Source: JBIOJM01 sp044450785 (GTDB lineage Bacteria; Planctomycetota; Planctomycetia; Isosphaerales; Isosphaeraceae). Taken from it: a stretch of DNA of 11,397 nucleotides. The position numbers and the translations under genes were made by a program. Below are positions 1 through 6,658 of the stretch, one piece after another; the stretch's first letter is position 1, and each line of letters begins with the position of its first letter. The notes beneath the pieces are model-generated. The model worked only from the letters and a program-made list of their open reading frames with translations, made no database searches and had not been told where the DNA came from. The DNA lies in NCBI GenBank assembly GCA_044450785.1, contig JBIOJM010000332.1, positions 1 to 11,397 on the forward strand. The letters are read 5' to 3'.

Positions 1-2
1 CC

Positions 3-122
3 GGTGACTATCCGCTGAAGGAGGGTTACCCAGATGAATACCCCGAGACGATGAAAATCCGGTTCGATGAGGAACTCCCCCTATGGAATTACCGTGCCAT
101 TCCGGACAAATGCGACAATTAA
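3..122 (+). other. Short open frame at left edge, possible C-terminal end of an unseen gene or spurious
   Basis: One frame is open from the window edge to a TAA at 120-122 and encodes about 39 hydrophilic residues ending in YRAIPDKCDN. It contains an internal ATG at 51 that would give a 23-residue peptide. It overlaps the annotated cysW start by 56 bases. Third-position GC is lower than in the neighbouring genes, and I recognise no family. It does not look like the hydrophobic end of a CysT permease, the expected upstream neighbour. An alternative is that the upstream gene ends in another frame at the TGA at 16-18 and that this frame is not translated. Confidence 0.25.
18..24 (+). promoter_or_regulatory. 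Strong Shine-Dalgarno AAGGAGG ahead of ATG 34
   Basis: AAGGAGG lies 9 bases before an ATG at 34. That ATG is in the cysW frame, but only six codons (MNTPRR) follow before TGA at 52-54. The TGA overlaps another ATG at 51 as ATGA. This is the best ribosome-binding site near the start of cysW, yet it is separated from cysW by an in-frame stop. It may drive a short leader peptide, or the stop may be a recent mutation or an assembly error. Confidence 0.4.
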
Positions 123-918
123 TAAATCTCGTATCCTTAGCGTGCTCGTCTGGTTCGCGCTGCTCATCCTGGTGCCCGCGGCGGCCTTGGCGTGGCGAGC
201 GCTGAGCGGAGGGCTCGGGTCGTTCCTGTCAGCCCTGAACACGCCCGAGGCCATTCGCTCCTTTGCACTGACGCTCCAGATCACGGTTCTTACGACGGTG
301 GTCAATACCATTTTTGGGGTGGCATTCGCCCTGGTGCTGGTGCGGCATCGATTCTGGGGTCAGTGGTTAGCCGATGGCCTGGTGGACTTGCCGTTCGCCG
401 TCTCGCCGGTGATCGCCGGGTTGGTGTTGATCGTGCTTTACGGGCCCGAAGGCTTGCTCGGCCGCTGGATCGACCCGCTCGGGATCCGGGTCGTCTACGC
501 CTTGCCGGGCATGGTGCTCGCCTGCCTTTTCGTCACCTTGCCGTTCGTCGTCCGCGAGGTGGTTCCTTTGCTTCGCGAACTCGGTGAGGAGCAGGAACAG
601 GCGGCCTACACTTTGGGTGCCGGACGCTGGACCACGTTCCGGCGCGTCACGCTTCCCTCGATCCGCTGGGGTGTGGCGTACGGGGTGACTCTTACGGTCG
701 CGCGCTCAGCGGGCGAATTCGGCGCCCTGCTGGTCGTCTCGGGCAATATCCTGGGCCGCACGCAAACCGCGACTCTCTACGTCCACGACACGATCGAGAG
801 CTTTCACCCGGAAGGCGCCTACGCCGCGAGCGTCGTGCTGGCCGGCCTCTCGTTCGTCGTCTTGATCGCGATGGAAGCCGCCCGCCGACACATGGCGGCG
901 CGGGAAGAGAGGGCGTAG
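67..918 (+). CDS. cysW: Sulfate/thiosulfate ABC transporter permease CysW
   Basis: Inner-membrane subunit of the sulfate/thiosulfate importer. It pairs with CysT (CysU) to form the channel, takes substrate from a periplasmic binding protein, and is energised by CysA. At 283 aa it matches the usual CysW length (about 290). The sequence DLPFAVSPVIAGLV (residues 107-120), PGMVLACLFVTLPFVVREVVP (147-167) and GEFGALLVVSG (216-226) are CysW hallmarks. The EAA coupling loop that contacts the ATPase spans about 177-201 (EQAAYTLGAGRW then FRRVTLPSIRWG). Six or so hydrophobic segments are visible, the first at about 22-44. cysA lies 115 bases downstream. The start is uncertain: ATG 67 has no clear ribosome-binding site, and GTG 94 would give an N-terminus closer in length to E. 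coli CysW. The family call is secure. Confidence 0.95.
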   Translation: MRNSPYGITVPFRTNATINKSRILSVLVWFALLILVPAAALAWRALSGGLGSFLSALNTPEAIRSFALTLQITVLTTVVNTIFGVAFALVLVRHRFWGQWLADGLVDLPFAVSPVIAGLVLIVLYGPEGLLGRWIDPLGIRVVYALPGMVLACLFVTLPFVVREVVPLLRELGEEQEQAAYTLGAGRWTTFRRVTLPSIRWGVAYGVTLTVARSAGEFGALLVVSGNILGRTQTATLYVHDTIESFHPEGAYAASVVLAGLSFVVLIAMEAARRHMAAREERA

Positions 919-920
919 AC

Positions 921-1037
921 ATGTCGTTCATCCGTCCGTCCGCTCGCCACGTCGTCTCCTTGCCGAGGATCGCGGCGTTTGGTGTGCGGGTCGCGGCCCC
1001 CAAAAACCTTCTGAACCAGAAAGATCACAGCCGATGA
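921..1037 (+). CDS. Candidate 38-aa small ORF coupling cysW and cysA
   Basis: ATG 921 begins two bases after the cysW stop, behind a purine-rich GGGAAGAGAGGG (902-913) that could serve as a ribosome-binding site. The frame runs 38 codons and stops at TGA 1035-1037, overlapping the cysA ATG at 1034 as ATGA. The predicted peptide starts MSFIRPSARHVVSLPR and is basic (five Arg, two Lys), with no obvious membrane segment. I recognise no family. The exact fit between the two genes suggests it is translated, at least to deliver ribosomes to cysA, whose own upstream signal is weak (AGAAAG, 1018-1023). Against this, a frame of this size can be open by chance in GC-rich DNA. Confidence 0.45.
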   Translation: MSFIRPSARHVVSLPRIAAFGVRVAAPKNLLNQKDHSR

Positions 1038-2092
1038 GCATTCTCATAAAGAACCTGATGAAGCGGTTCGGTTCTTTCCAGGCTGTGGACGATGTCTCGT
1101 TCGAGGTGCCGGCGGGGCAGCTCGTCGCGCTTCTAGGCCCCTCGGGCTCGGGCAAGAGCACGATCCTGAGGATCATCGCCGGGCTGGAGGCGGCCGAGTC
1201 GGGCGAGGTCCAACTGACCGGAGAGGATGCAACCCATCTGCCGGCCCAGGATCGAGGCGTCGGATTCGTCTTTCAGCATTATGCCCTGTTTCGCCACATG
1301 ACGGTCCGGCAAAACATCGCGTTCGGTCTCGAAGTGCGGAGGCTCTCCCGCCCGGAGATTCGAAGCCGAGTCGACGAGTTGCTCGAACTGGTACAGATGA
1401 CGGGCTACCGAGACCGATACCCGTCGCAGCTCTCCGGGGGTCAGCGGCAACGGATTGCCCTGGCCCGTGCGCTGGCCCCGCGCCCGAAGGTGCTGCTCCT
1501 CGACGAGCCCTTCGGTGCCCTCGACGCGCGGGTGCGGGACGAGCTGCGTACCTGGCTTCGCCGGCTGCACGACGAGGTCCACGTGACCAGTCTGTTCGTC
1601 ACCCACGACCAGCAGGAGGCGTTCGAGGTCGCCGACCAGGTGATCGTTCTGAACCGGGGCCGCATCGAGCAGATGGGACCGCCGCAGGAGTTGTATGAGC
1701 GGCCGTTAACCCCGTTCGTCACCGAGTTCCTGGGCTCGGTCAACGTGCTGCGGGGGCAGAGCGCCGCCGTCATGGGCGTGATCGGCGATGGCATCCACCG
1801 GCCGACCCAGATCGACGGCCACGACGTCCCGGTCTCGGTCTACGTCCGCCCGCATGACCTGGACTTGACACACGAGTGCAATGGCCGACCCTCCTGGCCA
1901 GGGCAGGTCGTGCGCGTAACTCCCTTGGGCGCGATCGTCCGCCTTGACGTCAAGCTTACGGACGGGACCGGCGTGCGGGTCGAGCTCAGCCGGGAGCGCT
2001 ATGCCGCCATTGACGAGCCGCGAGTCGGCGCGCCGCTTCACGTTGCTCCCAGGGATTTCAGGGTCTTTCTCGATCCGTCACAGCCTGGTTGA
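1034..2092 (+). CDS. cysA: Sulfate/thiosulfate ABC transporter ATP-binding protein CysA
   Basis: Cytoplasmic ATPase that powers sulfate/thiosulfate import through CysT/CysW. All nucleotide-binding motifs are intact in order: Walker A GPSGSGKST (35-43), Q-loop Gln81 in FVFQHYALFRHMTV, signature LSGGQ (133-137), Walker B VLLLDEP (153-159), D-loop ALDA (162-165) and H-loop His191 in FVTHDQ. The QHYALFRHMTV stretch and the line of homology to E. coli CysA separate it from other importer ATPases. Residues from about 235 to 352 form the C-terminal TOBE-like domain typical of this subfamily. The 352-aa length is normal. The start at ATG 1034 is supported by the N-terminal MSILIKNLMKRFG, which aligns with CysA without extension. 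It overlaps the stop of the small ORF before it. Molybdate or spermidine transport ATPases are less likely because of the adjacent cysW. Confidence 0.95.
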   Translation: MSILIKNLMKRFGSFQAVDDVSFEVPAGQLVALLGPSGSGKSTILRIIAGLEAAESGEVQLTGEDATHLPAQDRGVGFVFQHYALFRHMTVRQNIAFGLEVRRLSRPEIRSRVDELLELVQMTGYRDRYPSQLSGGQRQRIALARALAPRPKVLLLDEPFGALDARVRDELRTWLRRLHDEVHVTSLFVTHDQQEAFEVADQVIVLNRGRIEQMGPPQELYERPLTPFVTEFLGSVNVLRGQSAAVMGVIGDGIHRPTQIDGHDVPVSVYVRPHDLDLTHECNGRPSWPGQVVRVTPLGAIVRLDVKLTDGTGVRVELSRERYAAIDEPRVGAPLHVAPRDFRVFLDPSQPG

Positions 2093-2153
2093 TCGCAATG
2101 CGGTTCTGCGAGCCGGGATTCCTCGACGACGGGAGCTCCGATTCAACACGGCT

Positions 2154-2177
2154 TTGGTGGGAATTGTCGCTCACCAA
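2154..2177. terminator. Weak hairpin between convergent cysA and pdxA
   Basis: TTGGTG (2154-2159) pairs with CACCAA (2172-2177) across a 12-base loop. It can be extended by GC at the outer ends with one bulged T. It overlaps the pdxA stop codon and lies about 60 bases past the cysA stop. There is no T-run on either side, so it is a poor intrinsic terminator. It is the only inverted repeat I see in the 78-base convergent spacer. Confidence 0.2.
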
Positions 2178-3277
2178 GCACTTTGCTCTGGTTCGATACG
2201 GTTCGCCCGTTTCTTACCTGCGACGATCCGCGCCGCGACGCGAACGGCTTCGATCAAGCTCGAGGGATCGGCGAGGCCTTTCCAGGCAATATCGAAAGCG
2301 GTTCCATGCGCCACGCTGGTGCGGACGATCGGCAATCCAAGCGTCACATTGACGGCTCGCTCGAAACCTGCGGTCTTGAGCGCAATGTGGCCCTGGTCGT
2401 GGTACATGGCCACCACGGCGTCGTACGCACCACCCAGAGCGCTGTGAAAGAGCGTGTCATTGGGGAACGGGCCGGAAGCGTCAATGCCTTCAAGGCTGGC
2501 AGCGGCGACGGCCGGACCGATCAACGCTCGTTCCTCATCGCCAAAGAGACCGTCCTCGCCGGCGTGCGGATTGAGCGATGCGACGGCGATCCGCGGAGGC
2601 AAGCCGCCGGTCAATGGGCGCATGGCCCGGTCGGCGAGGCGGATCTTGGAGAGGATGGCTTCGATCGTCAGGAGCTCGAAGACCCGCTTGAGCGCGACGT
2701 GCAGCGTGACGTGGACCACGCCCAGTCCGGTACCGCGACGCGCGGGCGGGGAAAAACTCCCGCCGGCCGGGCTCGCCTCCAGGTAAAGCATCATCGCATG
2801 ATCGGCCACGCCGTAGTATTCGGCCAAGATTTCGGTGTGACCGGGATGGCTGACGCCGCTTTGCCGGAGGGCCAGCTTGTTGAGCGGTAAGGTCGTGATG
2901 GCATCGATACGACCCGCCTTGGCCAGACCGGCGGCCGTCGTGAGGAACTCGAAGGCGGCGCGGCCGGCTCGTGCGTCGACCGTACCCGGTGCAATCCCGG
3001 AAAGGTCGCCGTGTTTGCCGGCGACGGCCAGGCACGGGATGACGAGCGCGGCGGGAGCCGCCTCCTCGGGCGCGTGAACAACCTGGATCTTGATTCGGGC
3101 GCTGCGGTCGACCAGCGCCAGGGCACGTTCGAGCACGCTCGGGTCGCCGATCACCACCGGCCGGGCCAGGGAGTGCAGCCGCGGGTCCGCCCAGCCGCTG
3201 GCGATCACCTCGGGACCGATGCCCGCCACGTCTCCCATCGTCAAGCCAACCAGAGGGCGGTAGAGCGGATCATTCAT
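2171..3277 (-). CDS. pdxA: 4-hydroxythreonine-4-phosphate dehydrogenase family protein (PdxA)
   Basis: NAD-dependent, metal-requiring cytoplasmic dehydrogenase. In DXP-dependent vitamin B6 synthesis PdxA oxidises 4-phosphohydroxy-L-threonine, feeding PdxJ. Visible signatures are LTMGDVAGIGPEV (12-24), HPGHTE (144-149), SLNPHAGEDGLFG (234-246), MYHDQGHIALK (281-291) and VTLGLPIVRTSVAHGTAFD (301-319). By alignment with E. coli PdxA the metal-binding histidines are His193, His238 and His283. At 368 aa it is somewhat longer than usual (about 330); part of the excess lies at about 172-187. The usual Pro of MGDPAGIGPE is Val here. The GHIALK wording resembles the PdxA2 branch, which oxidises D-threonate or D-erythronate 4-phosphate, so substrate is not certain. 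No other pdx gene is nearby. The start at ATG 3277 has no clear ribosome-binding site. Confidence 0.92.
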   Translation of the reverse strand: MNDPLYRPLVGLTMGDVAGIGPEVIASGWADPRLHSLARPVVIGDPSVLERALALVDRSARIKIQVVHAPEEAAPAALVIPCLAVAGKHGDLSGIAPGTVDARAGRAAFEFLTTAAGLAKAGRIDAITTLPLNKLALRQSGVSHPGHTEILAEYYGVADHAMMLYLEASPAGGSFSPPARRGTGLGVVHVTLHVALKRVFELLTIEAILSKIRLADRAMRPLTGGLPPRIAVASLNPHAGEDGLFGDEERALIGPAVAAASLEGIDASGPFPNDTLFHSALGGAYDAVVAMYHDQGHIALKTAGFERAVNVTLGLPIVRTSVAHGTAFDIAWKGLADPSSLIEAVRVAARIVAGKKRANRIEPEQSAW

Positions 3278-3286
3278 GGCTTATCG

Positions 3287-3292
3287 ATTGTA
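3287..3292 (-). promoter_or_regulatory. Possible -10 element TACAAT for pdxA
   Basis: On the minus strand TACAAT matches the TATAAT consensus at five of six positions. It ends only ten bases before the pdxA ATG, so transcription would begin almost at the start codon and the mRNA would be nearly leaderless. That would fit the absence of a Shine-Dalgarno sequence. The matching -35 position (TGGCCG) is poor, so this is weak. Confidence 0.2.
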
Positions 3293-3408
3293 TCTGGCCC
3301 GGCGAGGACCGGCCAGTGCGCCGGCATTGCCGATACACGCCGTGCCGCCGTGCCTGTCCACTTCCAGGCGCCCGAATCTCGTCGGCTCTTCCGAGCAACT
3401 ATTCAGCA

Positions 3409-3423
3409 AACCGGCAACCGGTT
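3409..3423. repeat. Inverted repeat AACCGG-CAA-CCGGTT in the pdxA/radical SAM divergent spacer
   Basis: A perfect 6-bp inverted repeat with a 3-base centre sits in the spacer between the divergent pdxA and radical SAM genes, about 130 bases from the pdxA start and 140 from the ATG at 3561. It also reads as two direct copies of AACCGG seven bases apart. The position suits an operator, but no regulator gene is in the window. The rest of the 283-base spacer (3278-3560) shows no RNA gene or other convincing ORF. Confidence 0.3.
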
Positions 3424-3560
3424 AAGATGCACCCAAGACGGCCGCGCGCCCCGGGTCGTTCCGCTTCCCATCAAGGCGCCGTCAATCGAATGCGAGCTGG
3501 ATGAGTCCCGAACGGCTCGAGGTTGGGTCGAGCGTGAGTGGACTCCGGAGTTTGAAAGTC

Positions 3561-5354
3561 ATGCTGAACCAAGATTTGAAGGACGAGGTGGTTTCGCGGA
3601 TCTTGCCGAACATCCGAACCCCCGGCCAGTACGTGGGGGGCGAGTTGAACAGCGTCGCCAAGGACCACCGGACCACGCGGGGTACCGTTTGCCTGGCGTT
3701 TCCCGACACGTATGCACTCGGGATGAGCCACCACGGGCTCCAGGTGCTGTACAGCCTGATGAATGCGGCCGACTGGTCGTGCGAGCGGGCGTTCACGCCA
3801 TTGCCGGACTTCGAGACCGCGCTGCGAGAGCATGGGTTGCCGCTCTACAGCCTCGAGACCTTCACGCCGCTCTCCGGGTTCGACGTCCTGGGGTTTTCGC
3901 TCCAGTACGAGATCTGCTACACGAACGTATTGACGATGCTCGATCTGGGGGGGATTGCGCTCGACGCCCTTGACCGCGGTGCGGACGACACATTGGTGAT
4001 CGCGGGCGGGCCCGGGGCCCAGAACCCCGAATTGCTCGCGCCATTCATCGATCTGTTCGTGATCGGTGACGGCGAGCCGAGCCTGCCTGTTGTCTGCGAC
4101 CTGTGGAAGTCCATGAAAGGCTCGGGGATGTCTCGCGCCGACAAGCTGGCCCGGATCGCGGGAAGCGTCGAGTGGGCCTACGTCCCGCGGTTCTACGAAC
4201 CGATTTACGGCGACGACGGCACGATCCTCGAGATCCGCCGGACGCGCGACGACGTGCCCGAGGAGATCAAGCCGTGCGTGATCCGGGACCTGGATGGGAC
4301 CCCGCTGCCGACCCGGCCGATCGTCCCGTTCGTCGAGACGACCCACGACCGGATCGCCATCGAGATCATGCGCGGCTGCCCGTGGCAGTGCCGGTTCTGT
4401 CAGAGCACGGTCATCAAGCGCCCTCTGCGGTATCGCACCGTCGAGACGATCGTCCGGGCCGCGCTCGAGAGTTACCGTTCCACTGGTTACGAGGAGATCA
4501 GCCTGCTCTCGCTCTCCACGAGCGACTACCCCGATTTCGAGGAACTGGTGACGCGCATGAGCGAGGTGTTCACGCCGCTAGGTGTGACGATCTCGCTTCC
4601 GAGTCTGCGGATCACTGAGATGCTCAAAAAGATCCCCGCGCTCCTGGCCGAAGGGCGGAGGAGCGGTTTGACACTGGCCCCCGAGGTCGCGCGCGACGAC
4701 ATGCGCGAACAGATTCGCAAGCCGATCAACAACCAGGACCTTTACGACGGCTGCGCCGAGGCGTTCCGACGTGGCTGGCGCAAGGTCAAGCTCTACTTCA
4801 TGTGCGGCCTGCCCGGCGAGCGAAGAGCCGACCTGGACGGCATCATCGCGATGGCCGAGACCATCGCCAAGATCGGCAAGGATGTCACGGGGCGGTTCGC
4901 AGAGGTCACGGCCAGCGTCTCCAACTTCATCCCCAAGCCGCACACTCCCTACCAGTGGAACGGGATGGCGACGCGCGACTACTTCCACTGGGCCCACCGG
5001 TATCTCCGGTCGAAGGTCAAGCTTCGGTCGGTCACGGTCAAGTGCCACGACATCGAGCGGAGCATGCTCGAGGGAATCTTGACCCGCGGCGACCGCCGGG
5101 TCGCGCCCGCGCTCGAAGCCGCCTGGCGCCGCGGCGCCAGGCTGGACGCCTGGTCCGAGCACTTCAAGCCCCAGCTCTGGTGGGACACCTTCCTGGACCT
5201 CGGAATCGACGTGCCGTCATACAGCCATCGGGACCGGCCGATCGAGGAAGTCCTCCCCTGGGACCACATCCGGATCAAGTATGGGCGCGACTACCTGGCC
5301 AAGGAGCAAAACCGCTCCGTGGTGCAGCTCGAAGTGATGGCGGGGGCGGTGTGA
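3561..5354 (+). CDS. TIGR03960-type radical SAM protein with N-terminal B12-binding-like region
   Basis: Radical SAM enzyme of unknown reaction. The [4Fe-4S]/SAM-binding motif CPWQCRFC (CxxxCxxC) gives Cys273, Cys277 and Cys280, preceded by RIAIEIMRG. Upstream residues resemble a cobalamin-binding-like domain: AFPDTYALGMSHHGLQVLY (about 46-64) and VIGDGEPSLP (167-176). Later stretches include TLAPEVARDDMREQIRKPIN (about 381-400) and KLYFMCGLPGE (420-430), as in B12-type radical SAM proteins. I begin at ATG 3561 because family members open with a sequence like MLNQDLKDEVVSRILP and GGAG lies at 3547-3550; an in-frame ATG at 3501 would add 20 residues. The protein ends without the DUF2344 (TIGR03936) domain that is often fused or adjacent, and no such gene follows. 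The product is 597 aa. Function is not known. Confidence 0.9.
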   Translation: MLNQDLKDEVVSRILPNIRTPGQYVGGELNSVAKDHRTTRGTVCLAFPDTYALGMSHHGLQVLYSLMNAADWSCERAFTPLPDFETALREHGLPLYSLETFTPLSGFDVLGFSLQYEICYTNVLTMLDLGGIALDALDRGADDTLVIAGGPGAQNPELLAPFIDLFVIGDGEPSLPVVCDLWKSMKGSGMSRADKLARIAGSVEWAYVPRFYEPIYGDDGTILEIRRTRDDVPEEIKPCVIRDLDGTPLPTRPIVPFVETTHDRIAIEIMRGCPWQCRFCQSTVIKRPLRYRTVETIVRAALESYRSTGYEEISLLSLSTSDYPDFEELVTRMSEVFTPLGVTISLPSLRITEMLKKIPALLAEGRRSGLTLAPEVARDDMREQIRKPINNQDLYDGCAEAFRRGWRKVKLYFMCGLPGERRADLDGIIAMAETIAKIGKDVTGRFAEVTASVSNFIPKPHTPYQWNGMATRDYFHWAHRYLRSKVKLRSVTVKCHDIERSMLEGILTRGDRRVAPALEAAWRRGARLDAWSEHFKPQLWWDTFLDLGIDVPSYSHRDRPIEEVLPWDHIRIKYGRDYLAKEQNRSVVQLEVMAGAV

Positions 5355-5360
5355 CTTTGC

Positions 5361-5390
5361 GGATTCCAGATTCGAGGATTCCAGATTCCA
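5361..5390. repeat. Two-copy 15-bp tandem repeat built on GATTCCA heptamers
   Basis: GGATTCCAGATTC occurs at 5361-5373 and again at 5376-5388, giving a 15-base period with one mismatch between units. Inside it the heptamer GATTCCA/GATTCGA is iterated four times. It fills the 61-base spacer between the radical SAM stop and the first Uma2 gene, stopping about 15 bases before that gene's ribosome-binding site. It does not form a strong hairpin. Confidence 0.6.
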
Positions 5391-5415
5391 GTCGGACTAT
5401 TCGTGGAGTTGATTC

Positions 5416-6009
5416 ATGGCGACCGTAGCCGAGCCGAAACTGCTGACGGCCGAGGAATTCATGGCGGCTGATCTCGGCGAGGGGAACTTCGAGCTCGTCC
5501 GAGGGGAGGTTGTCGAAGTGCCGCCAGCAATGCCGGATCACGGGCGTGTTTGTGTGAAGGCCTGTTTTGTTCTCGAGACCTATGGACGACAGACGGGTTT
5601 GGGATACGCGCTGTCCAATGACTCGGCCGTGGTGACCGAGCGCGGCCCTGATACCGTTCGTGGTCCCGATGTCTGTTTCTACAGCCACACGCGCTGGCCC
5701 GAGTCTCAGCTTGGCGAAGGTCTGCCGCCGGTGCCGCCCGACCTGGCCGTTGCGGTCGTCTCGCCGAGGAACCGCCCGAGTGAGATGTTCAAGAAAATAT
5801 CGGAATACCTCGCGGTTGGAGTCTCCCTGGTCTGGGTGATTGATCCACCCCGCCGACGAATTGCGCTGTACCGTCCTGGGGACCCGTTTCCAGTCTTCTT
5901 TAACGACGGCGAGATGTTGGAAAACATCCCCGAGCTACCGGGTTTCCGCTGCCCGGTGGCCGACTTTTTCATCCCAGTCGCGCCGCCGAAAGCGCCCGGT
6001 TCACCCTAA
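5416..6009 (+). CDS. Uma2-family (DUF820) restriction endonuclease-like protein, copy 1, core Glu missing
   Basis: A 197-aa member of the Uma2/DUF820 family, which has a PD-(D/E)XK nuclease-like fold and no settled cellular role. Family landmarks are FELVRGEVVE (25-34), GPDVCFYS with Asp85 (83-90), VVSP (114-117), the helix KKISEYL with Lys127 (126-132) and VWVIDP (139-144). The core position normally Glu in the VEVVSP motif is Ala113 (codon GCG at 5752-5754). The adjacent copy has GAG there, so one base change would explain it. Catalysis may therefore be lost, though the fold looks complete. ATG 5416 follows GGAG at 5405-5408 with a 7-base gap. The last 11 residues (after VADFFI) are an extra proline-rich tail absent from copy 2. 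Nicking, regulatory or non-catalytic roles are all possible. Confidence 0.88.
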   Translation: MATVAEPKLLTAEEFMAADLGEGNFELVRGEVVEVPPAMPDHGRVCVKACFVLETYGRQTGLGYALSNDSAVVTERGPDTVRGPDVCFYSHTRWPESQLGEGLPPVPPDLAVAVVSPRNRPSEMFKKISEYLAVGVSLVWVIDPPRRRIALYRPGDPFPVFFNDGEMLENIPELPGFRCPVADFFIPVAPPKAPGSP

Positions 6010-6068
6010 CCAACTTCTGCTCTGATGCGACAGTTTTGAAGAAGGCGAATTCCCTGTGGAGTTGAATC

Positions 6069-6629
6069 ATGGCAACGGTAGCCAAGCCCAAGCTGCTGAC
6101 CGCCGAGGAATTCATGGCGGCCGATCTCGGCGATGGTTGCTTTGAATTGGTTCGAGGGGAGGTAGTCGAATTGCCGCCAGCGATGCCGGAACACGGAGTC
6201 ATCTGCAACAACGTCGCGGGAATCTTCTGGAATTATGGCCGCGAGTCTGGTTACGGATACTCGCTTTCGAACGACTCGGCCGTGGTGACCGAGCGCGGCC
6301 CCGACACGGTTCGCGGCCCCGACGTCTGTTTCTATAGCCACGCGCGTTGGCCCCGCTCCGAGCTTGGAAACAGCTTACCCCCCGTGCCGCCGGACGTGGC
6401 GGTCGAGGTTGTTTCGCCCGGCAATCGTCGGGGGGCGATCCAGCGGAAGGTCTCAGAATACCTGGTGATCGGCACGCTCCTGGTCTGGGTCGTTTATCCG
6501 GCAAGTCGGAGTGTCGCCATCCATCGCTCGGATAACGAGCCGCCCCGCGTGTTCCACGATGGTGCCGTCATCGAAGACCTCCCTGAGCTACCGGGATTCC
6601 GGTGCCCGGTGGCCGACTTCTTCATCTGA
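6069..6629 (+). CDS. Uma2-family (DUF820) restriction endonuclease-like protein, copy 2
   Basis: Paralogue of the preceding gene; 126 of 186 aligned residues are identical by hand count, with no gap needed. The core residues look complete: Glu31 region RGEVVE, Asp85 in GPDVCFYS, Glu113 in VEVVSP and Lys127 in RKVSEYL. The VWV-x-DP motif after the core strand reads VWVVYP, so Asp143 of copy 1 is Tyr143 here (TAT at 6495-6497, one base from GAT). Divergence concentrates at residues 44-56, 121-126 and 143-164. ATG 6069 follows GGAG (6058-6061) with the same 7-base gap as copy 1, and TGGAGTTGAnTCATGGC is shared, so the duplication included the start region. The gene is 59 bases after copy 1 and 29 bases before the membrane protein gene. 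Its substrate is unknown. Confidence 0.9.
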   Translation: MATVAKPKLLTAEEFMAADLGDGCFELVRGEVVELPPAMPEHGVICNNVAGIFWNYGRESGYGYSLSNDSAVVTERGPDTVRGPDVCFYSHARWPRSELGNSLPPVPPDVAVEVVSPGNRRGAIQRKVSEYLVIGTLLVWVVYPASRSVAIHRSDNEPPRVFHDGAVIEDLPELPGFRCPVADFFI

Positions 6630-6658
6630 GTCCGCGACGAGATCCCTACCATTCTCCC

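Noticed and set aside
3011..3973. A 320-codon plus-strand frame spanning the pdxA start, the divergent spacer and the radical SAM N-terminus
   Set aside because: It is antisense to pdxA and out of frame with the radical SAM gene. Its composition is Arg-rich and resembles no family.
6571..6588. An 18-base identity (TCGAAGACCTCCCTGAGC) shared with 10504-10521 in the YfhO-family gene
   Set aside because: Both encode EDLPE in the same frame inside unrelated genes with no flanking similarity. Shared codon choice for a short peptide explains it.
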